This document shows, one piece after another, positions 60,201 to 64,000 of a DNA stretch of 64,000 bases; the stretch's first letter is position 1, and each line of letters starts with the position of its first letter. The notes beneath the pieces are model-generated. The model was not told where the DNA came from. It worked only from the letters and a program-made list of their open reading frames with translations, and ran no database searches. The position numbers were made by a program, and so were the translations under genes. The stretch lies in the NCBI GenBank assembly GCA_034670405.1, contig JAXDDX010000013.1, positions 5,544,001 through 5,608,000 of the forward strand, written 5' to 3'. The DNA is from Hoplostethus atlanticus. Taxonomy: Eukaryota; Chordata; Actinopteri; Trachichthyiformes; Trachichthyidae.

Positions 60201-61118
60201 TGATTGGGTGAGAGACATGCGACATAGGTCCCAGGTCGGATTTGAACCCAGGATGTCACTGTTAAGATTTCTTAGAGATTGTTAATGCTACCTGGAATCT
60301 GGTTTCGATTGCTACACTTTGCAAGGACGCAACAGAGAAGAGCTTCCACCAAATTAAATTCTGGTGTTGGGTACGGTCACTTATTTGTCCAAAGGAAGTG
60401 AAGAATCAAAATTTGTGAAATCCAAAACTGTCTCCTAAACAGCAACGAGCAAGCAGCCCCGTCCAGAGAAAGTTGGACTCACCAACGTGAGATCTTTTGT
60501 CTCTCTCGTCACTTTGGTATAAAGCATCACTGACCGGCCGGGTTGGTAGACATGACGTCACCTTACAGGATTACTGGAGATTGAAGCTCGAACTTAGAAG
60601 CAAAAACTCATTTCTGACTGAAAATGACACCTGGAAATGAAGTGTTTATGGATGCGATGTCCAACTTCTTTGGCATTTTGTATTAACCCTGTCCCGTATT
60701 AATCTAAGACTGGACATACATGTAGGTCAAATTGAATGTGAAAACTGAAAGTGCAGGTAATGTAATACAACATAAGAAAATAAAACAGACACTACTGGCG
60801 GTTCCATTCACATCTTTTGGCGAAAATACACAATTACTGTGCTTTTTTCTTCATACATTTGTACTCAATATGTTCAAGTGCTGGCATTTTCGGTTGAGTA
60901 TGTTCACACTAGGGTTAAAATGATATACTGGTTCACCAGAGGAGACTGACTGGTAGGAGTGTGACTACTATCTAGAGCTACTAAGTGGTCCTCTTACCGC
61001 GAGCACCTTGCTGGAGTTGTAGATGTTGTCGGCGTAGGAGTTGTAGTGGTGTAGCTGTGGACAGAACTGGTCAAAGCCTCGGCCAAAGTAACCGTTCTCC
61101 AAATGGACCAGCAGAGAT
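32343..61118 (-). CDS. arhgef39: Rho guanine nucleotide exchange factor 39-like, 5' exons missing
   Basis: Dbl-family GEF with a DH domain that catalyses GDP release from Rho GTPases, followed by a PH domain. Exons in transcript order: 61118-60998, 57514-57396, 49529-49459, 45421-45293, 41509-41280, 37127-37039, 33091-32965 and 32504-32343. Phases match at every junction and yield about 348 codons. The DH signature LLQLPVQRIQKYKHFLQDL spans exons B and C. The PH domain starts at GRWYIREGWL, has the strand FFLFSDMLL, and ends in the helix DFNDWYQSLSSAI with its invariant Trp. Human ARHGEF39 from memory aligns along the whole length (LKKNKGFRRF, PRMFFLF, GGLLSLSFP, KLLLMS). The human protein stops just after the PH helix, whereas this one continues about 95 residues. 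The N-terminal DH start lies right of the window. Confidence 0.88.
32965..33091 (-). CDS. arhgef39: arhgef39 exon G (C-terminal extension)
   Basis: KLRSKNTAVHTRDELCRNPL onward to TPGRKRNM, rich in basic, Ser and Thr residues. The acceptor is TGTACAG|GA and the donor is ATG|GTGAGC. The human protein as I recall it has no equivalent; support is phase match and the splice sites. Confidence 0.75.
35610..36040 (+). mobile_element. hAT-like non-autonomous element
   Basis: Carries GCTACCTGGAATTGAATTTA near its left end and TTTAAGACATTTTAAGGCC near its right end, as in related copies. The middle holds a 48-bp segment also found at 39118-39165. Confidence 0.6.
35753..35800 (+). repeat. 48-bp direct repeat, copy 1
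   Basis: Contains GAGGGGATATTAGGGGGAAG. Nearly identical to 39118-39165, with about four differences. It lies inside the hAT-like element. Confidence 0.85.
37039..37127 (-). CDS. arhgef39: arhgef39 exon F (PH C-terminal helix)
   Basis: LTFPQTKLLLMSSDQEDFND, then WYQSLSSAI. The acceptor is CTCCAG|CT and the donor is ATCCG|GTACGT. It was too short to stand out as an open frame but is strongly supported by similarity. Confidence 0.92.
37300..37680 (+). mobile_element. LINE 3' end
   Basis: Starts with FLPQAIRTVNSDLTRAP in one frame, the C-terminal words of a fish LINE ORF2. An untranslated tail ends in AATTAAACTTCTTGAATCTT repeats. It appears to be the same family as the minus-strand copy at 51730-52445. 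Confidence 0.65.
38560..39117. other. Candidate conserved non-coding block
   Basis: Repeat-poor intronic DNA (arhgef39 intron E-F) with CATATTAAATGACCT, TATCTAATTACAG, GATTTATGCACAAATA and GGTAATTAGGG. These are homeodomain- and Hox/Pbx-like words. Conservation was not tested. Confidence 0.35.
39118..39165 (+). repeat. 48-bp direct repeat, copy 2
   Basis: Same sequence as 35753-35800 with about four substitutions. Here it lies in repeat-poor intronic DNA. Confidence 0.85.
39320..40420. other. Candidate conserved non-coding block
   Basis: Repeat-poor sequence with TTAATTTGGCTTTAATTC, AAATTACGCGTAATGC, GGCTAATGAAATGCC and TGCATAAATGG. It is a plausible enhancer cluster, but this is inference from composition only. 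Confidence 0.35.
40815..41220 (+). mobile_element. Nested repeats in arhgef39 intron E-F
   Basis: Outer parts carry CCCTGACTTTCCATAAC and AATTCCCTGATATTC. 40960-41060 holds a retroelement tail with GACCCCAGGAAGATTAGCC and CTAATGGGGATTCTAATGA. It ends about 60 bases from exon E. Confidence 0.5.
41280..41509 (-). CDS. arhgef39: arhgef39 exon E (PH domain)
   Basis: RWYIREGWLKMVPP, then KPKMFFLFSDMLL, YPLQDC, EKVFGH and GGLLS. The acceptor is TCCCAG|GG and the donor is AGC|GTGAGT. An opposite-strand frame at 41229-41744 is its shadow. Confidence 0.93.
41590..41725 (+). repeat. Common fish dispersed repeat
   Basis: Contains GGAGTCTATCCCAGCATGCA, GGTCTCCAGTCCATCAC and GGGCAATTTAGAGTCTC. These words mark a very common teleost interspersed repeat. 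Confidence 0.65.
42120..44600. other. arhgef39 intron D-E, mostly unassigned
   Basis: No exon seen. 42120-42530 is repeat-poor and may be regulatory. 42950-43300 has fragments of the hAT-like family (GGACCTACAGATACCCTG). The rest is low-complexity or unassigned, including a T run near 44346. Confidence 0.4.
45208..45234 (+). repeat. (GA)n microsatellite
   Basis: Thirteen GA units about 60 bases beyond the donor of arhgef39 exon D. Confidence 0.95.
45293..45421 (-). CDS. arhgef39: arhgef39 exon D (DH to PH linker helix)
   Basis: AVMAVSEVFRRIQDNARSHE onward to KGRKTKVLAA. Matches the human SETAQRVHTIGQKQKN region. The acceptor is TTGCAG|GG and the donor is GCAG|GTTAGA. Confidence 0.9.
45485..46216 (+). 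mobile_element. Repeat interrupted by a family-1 MITE-like element
   Basis: The left part has CCTTAACCC/CCTAA words (45485-45528) that resume after 46036. The right part ends in an imperfect hairpin, GTATTTCTATCCTTGTGAGG and GTCCTCATAAGTATAGAAAT, then a short CA tract. The intruder is 45529-46035. Confidence 0.6.
45529..46035 (+). mobile_element. TTAA-type MITE-like element, long copy (family 1)
   Basis: TTAAAAGGGCA at the left and TTACTTACTGCACCTTTAA at the right; TTAA at both ends. At 507 bp it is over twice the 28393-28604 copy. Confidence 0.75.
46640..46885 (+). repeat. Dispersed repeat of the ATATCGG/CCCATATC type, degenerate
   Basis: The right end GGCCTTCAATAACCCATATC, then AGTTGAATCC, matches the other copies. 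An (AT)n tract lies at 46783-46801. Confidence 0.4.
47440..48900. other. Candidate conserved non-coding block, largest in window
   Basis: About 1.4 kb of repeat-poor intronic DNA (arhgef39 intron C-D) with GAATCATTAATGCAAG, CCAATTACTGCGCGC, GGGCCTAATTGGCTC, CACTTTAGG-free AT-rich cores and CCCAATTAATTATGTC. The density of TAATTA-like sites is high. Conservation was not tested. Confidence 0.4.
49459..49529 (-). CDS. arhgef39: arhgef39 exon C (DH domain)
   Basis: YKHFLQDLTENTSPDNPEFQ continues the conserved QRIxxY helix. The acceptor is CTCTCAG|GT and the donor is TCAA|GTAAGT. Confidence 0.9.
50570..50775 (+). repeat. Dispersed repeat, copy 2 (partner at 9585-9880)
   Basis: Shares CCCATAAAATAGAAA, GGCCATATCTACAA and CAGCCAAAATTGCCATTTTC with the first copy. 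Confidence 0.65.
51730..52445 (-). mobile_element. LINE ORF2 C-terminal fragment and 3' tail
   Basis: Minus-strand frames read TMSDSLKWDKNISTITKNPQ and LRLFFLR, then SHPGRHLFATLPSQRRY and FFPEAIRLLNEM. These are typical C-terminal words of a fish LINE ORF2. The minus-strand 3' end is GACAATAAAGAGATTCTGAT. A 10-bp unit, GTGAGATGTC, is repeated three times near 52280. Frameshifts make it inactive. Confidence 0.8.
53184..53550 (+). mobile_element. TTAA-type MITE-like element, complete (family 2)
   Basis: TTAAAGCTACACTAGGC at the left is inverted at the right as CTTGCCTAGTGCAGGTTTAA. The length is 367 bp, with TTAA at both ends. Confidence 0.8.
53900..54460. other. Candidate conserved non-coding block
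   Basis: Repeat-poor intronic DNA (arhgef39 intron B-C) with AATCTAATTAAAGCG, CTAATGAGCATTATTACGGC, CTCATTAGCGGCAAAG and GATAATGAGACAATAACG. It looks enhancer-like by composition only. Confidence 0.4.
54461..56800. other. arhgef39 intron B-C, no gene seen
   Basis: No exon or clear repeat recognised. 56240-56400 has CCTAATTAAG and CACTAATTAACGCGTG, suggesting another small regulatory candidate. Confidence 0.4.
56785..57375 (+). repeat. Dispersed repeat, copy 1 (partner at 63425-63985)
   Basis: Shares, in order, GGAGAGAGCAATAGC, ATTCTGGT/ATTATGGTCTATTGAGGCTAC, CAAACTCCATTGTAGCTGTG and TTATCCACGGGAA with the second copy. Both are in the same orientation. Confidence 0.75.
57396..57514 (-). CDS. 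arhgef39: arhgef39 exon B (DH domain)
   Basis: VQLKKNKAFRRFKKLQEARP, then LLQLPVQRIQ. This is the most diagnostic exon. The acceptor is TCTCAG|GT and the donor is AGAA|GTAAGA. Confidence 0.93.
58276..58600 (+). mobile_element. TTAA-type MITE-like element, partial (family 2)
   Basis: Starts TTAAGAGCTGCACTGGGCA and carries GGCAGCGAGAAGTAACCGC, also present in 53184-53550. The right boundary is unclear. Confidence 0.65.
60180..60260 (-). mobile_element. SINE-like fragment with B box
   Basis: The minus strand carries GGGTTCAAATCCGACCTGGG, a good RNA polymerase III B box, with CCTATGTCGCATGTCTC next to it. No A box of equal quality is seen, so it is partial. Confidence 0.5.
60265..60900 (+). mobile_element. 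hAT-like element carrying an inverted family-2 MITE-like copy
   Basis: Outer words GTTAATGCTACCTGGAATC (left) and GGTTCCATTCACATCTTTTG (right) fit the family at 35610. 60345-60610 is the reverse of the family-2 element, with CTTTCTCTGGACGG and CTGCTGTTTAGGAGACAG read on the minus strand. Confidence 0.55.
60998..61118 (-). CDS. arhgef39: arhgef39 exon A (DH domain)
   Basis: Forty codons, SLLVHLENGYFGRGFDQFCP onward to NSSKVLA. Matches the human YLEGGCWGQGLEGF region. The acceptor is TTGCAG|AT and the donor is GCG|GTAAGA. It enters in phase 2, so at least one upstream exon exists. Confidence 0.85.
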
Positions 61119-61893
61119 CTGCAAGAAAGGATACAAACAATCAACTAGGGACAACCACATTTCATACGATTCACAAAATTACGCAAGCGTTGCCATTATA
61201 ATCCCGTTGGGTCGCGGTTATATTTTTTTCCGTGGCAGGCAGGCAAGCAGGCAGACATCATTATCAAGTCACAGCAACATCCTTAACTCTGATAGAGGAC
61301 ATGGCGGAAGTAATCGCTTCAGTATCTGCTGCACATTTTTTTTGTGCATCACAGACCCCTTGACATATTCATTTCAAAGTGCCCCCCAGTGAGCATTTAG
61401 CCTCGAGTCAAACCGCATAGGACTTTGAGTTAGTGCACATTACTGCCTAAGAATGCACTACTGCTCTGCATCAGTGGGGGCAAAAAAAAAAAGAAGGCGG
61501 TGCTCGAATAAAGCGCGATCAGATCTGAGGCGTCATTTTGAGCTAAGGCACACATGTTTGGAGAGAGAAGTGCGGAGGTTGAGCAAAGTTCAGAGGATTG
61601 CTTCCCGGCTAATGGGAAGTTTAGCAGGCAAGACTCCACAGCGTCATTTGAAGGCCTCTCCCTGTGGGTGACATATTTACTGGGACCGAGACGGTAGGTC
61701 TACCTTCAGGGCACCGAGGGCCACTTTGTAGTGTGAGCGCGCCCGCTGAACCCGGCGAACAAAACAACTCGATCAAGGCAGCCCGCCAAAGCAGTCGCTC
61801 AGCCTGTCAGGCACATTACAGTAACACGGACGCAATTGGTTGGGGGTGTTGACACTTGTGAAGGAGCTTGTTATCCAAACTTAGAGGAAGTAC

Positions 61894-61918
61894 CACACAC
61901 ACACACACACACACACAC
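61894..61918 (+). repeat. (CA)n microsatellite
   Basis: Twelve or so CA units. Confidence 0.95.
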
Positions 61919-63424
61919 TCTCACACACACAAACCCTACTCTCTAATGATGTTCCCAGAGACTTTGCGTTCGTACATGCTGGAAGAAGGAGCAGTTTGCC
62001 GTTGAAGTTGATTTAAATAGATTTTAATGAAGTTGCACGCCAAGGTAGCCTCTGTTCATAATCAGGAGATGCCGGAGCAGCCAAGAGAGTTCTAACGAGG
62101 GCAAAGGGCGGGAAAAACAGTGTTTCAGTCCCCCCGCCCCCCTCACAGCCAGAGGCTATTATGATAAATATGGAATTATGGATTACATTTTTTTATACTT
62201 TTTTTTCTTCTTTTCTTTCTCACAGCAATTAAATTGTCTGGCCATCAGGAGCAGGACAGGAGATAACATTAGCATTCCTCTTGCGTCACGTTAATCCACA
62301 TTAATTCTGAGCAGTTGCGACATCTGGGGTGGATACAACCTCGACCAAACAATCCAGGCCTATGTGGCTTCATTTGTGGAAGGCTTGAACAGAGGAATAC
62401 TAATTGTTACTGCACAGTGCAAGAAAAAAACAACCACCACCAAATAAACACACACAAACACTCATGGAGAACAAAGCAATAAAGCCAGAATCGTGTTGAT
62501 CTCAACGAAGGAGTGTACAATTCTTTGTTTATTCCCGTCACTGTCGACAAGGAATGACTTCTGTCATGTAGGGATGTTATTTGATCTATTTCCAGACCAC
62601 ATTTATTCTCATTAAGACCCCCTCCTCCCTTTCCCCCCCCGATGCCTGCTTTGGAATATTCTACTTTCAAATAGGTTTTTGATTTTGTGCTACTTACTGG
62701 ATAAAGTGACAGCTCTTTCAAGTTCGTTATTCCAGTTTGTTATGTAGCAGTCAGGGATAATTGGGTTGCTCCTTCCATTGCCTGGTCTCTCCTCCCCATA
62801 AGCAGTTATAACCGGGATGAATGGCGTGGCGTATATCGATGTATTCAAATGTCTCCTTTTCTTATGTAACTCGGCAATGTTTAACGAAAGCAGAATTCAT
62901 TAACCGCGCTCCTCACTCTGGGGTAAGTAAATAAAAACAGGAGATGTCAACGGAATACGCTTCCATCCTGCGCACACAAACACACTTGTATTACGATCAG
63001 AGGACCATTAGCCTGTGCCTAGTTGACAAGCGAGTCTCTCGCAGAATGCTACTGGGTTTCAAGTCGGTTCTTGACTGCTTTAAAGAAAGCGCCTCCCTGT
63101 GTTGAAAAGCACGGGAATGTAACAATGGAAGGTCACGGATCGGAGTTGAGAGTTGTAATAAGCCTTAGGTCAGATTACCAGACAGAATGTTGCTCCATAA
63201 AGGCAGTTCAGACTTAACAACTGATCTGGAGTAAATGCTTCCCCGTCAGTAAGCTGTTCACAACAGGGCGGCAGGGCAACAATGAAGATGAGGGATCACA
63301 CACAACCAGATTGTGTCATTCAAAAACATTGTCCAACAAGTTAACTGTATCTGCAATTAGAAAACAGGTGTAAAAACAAAGGTCTTTTGAAGAGACATTA
63401 TTGTCCAATGAGATTCCAGGCAGT

Positions 63425-63985
63425 TTTGTGGTGAAGTGTCGTGATTTACTGCTTCAGTGGACCCACTTCCACTCAACCTGAATCGCCTACTTCTGCTTCA
63501 GTTCGCGTTCAATTTCCCAGAGTGCCTTTCAACCCCCAGAGAACAGGTGAGAACTTGCCTTCAGCTGTGGTTTACACGTATAGGCGGAGAGAGCAATAGC
63601 CCCCCCCCCCCCCCGCTTTACTCAAAATGAAACACATTTGTAGCTGCATTGCATTCTGGTCTATTGAGGCTACTGTCGGTGGAGAAATTGGTATCGCTGC
63701 TTCTTCTACGATGGATTTCCCCCTGTATGATGATGATGATGGTGATGAGGGGTTGACACCAAAACTGATGTTTACCATTCATGTTTTAGATAGCTGAATT
63801 GTTTTTATTCTATCAAACTCCATTGTAGCTGTGGAAATATCTTGATGTGACGTCAATTTGGTCAATTATCCACGGGAAGAAGAACCACCAAACAACAAAA
63901 CTGACCCAGAAATGGAAGGTACATCGCCAATGGCTGTTTTTTTAACAGTGTTTAAGGGTTTTTGGGTGGATCTTTCCTTTAAAAG
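63425..63985 (+). repeat. Dispersed repeat, copy 2 (partner at 56785-57375)
   Basis: Same order of shared blocks as copy 1, with an added run of 15 C at 63600-63614. Confidence 0.75.
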
Positions 63986-64000
63986 CGTCCTGTCTTGTGT

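Larger units (their letters stand above)
61119..63999. other. arhgef39 upstream intron, no exon recognised
   Basis: I looked on the minus strand for the N-terminal DH start (Glu-Thr-Glu-x-x-Tyr type helix) and found none. It contains a (CA)n tract and a repeat copy (63425-63985). 61960-62420 is repeat-poor with GTTAATCCACATTAATTC and could be regulatory. Confidence 0.5.

Overview
This window is teleost-like vertebrate nuclear DNA. The support is long AT-rich introns with consensus GT-AG sites, abundant microsatellites, fish-type LINE tails, tRNA-derived SINEs, and many short TTAA-flanked elements that look like MITEs. Three protein-coding genes can be assembled from the sequence, all on the minus strand. 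No rRNA, intact tRNA gene or CRISPR array was seen. Fewer than 4 percent of the bases are coding.

Genes from left to right. (1) The 5' end of an interleukin-17 receptor A gene (il17ra) occupies 19-2252. Six exons encode a signal peptide and the N-terminal extracellular region, and the gene runs off the left edge. (2) A complete five-exon rergl gene (RERG/RAS-like) lies at 15563-18203. Its 205 codons match the length I recall for human RERGL. (3) Eight exons of a Dbl-family Rho exchange factor, best matched to ARHGEF39, are scattered over 32343-61118. Its first exons lie beyond the right edge, and its 3' end is not certain. All exon junctions listed were checked for GT-AG sites and reading phase.

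Between the genes: 2253-15295 is gene-free and holds two LINE remnants, one nested in a short tandem repeat, plus a tRNA-derived SINE and a hAT-like element. 18204-32342 is gene-free and holds several MITE-like elements, a LINE endonuclease fragment on the minus strand, and nested insertions. The arhgef39 introns (33-61 kb) are very long for such a small gene. They contain repeat-poor stretches rich in TAATTA-type motifs that resemble conserved non-coding regulatory DNA; that reading is an inference and was not tested by alignment.

The three genes have unrelated roles: cytokine receptor, atypical small GTPase, and Rho GEF. They do not form a pathway. The most notable points are the rergl substitutions at the Ras G12 and Q61 positions, a fish-side C-terminal extension of arhgef39 past its PH domain, several MITE-like families with multiple copies and nested insertions, and a 48-bp near-identical direct repeat 3.4 kb apart that may be captured host sequence. 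I did not find a convincing new multi-gene system; the window looks like ordinary vertebrate genome with a rich record of small transposons.
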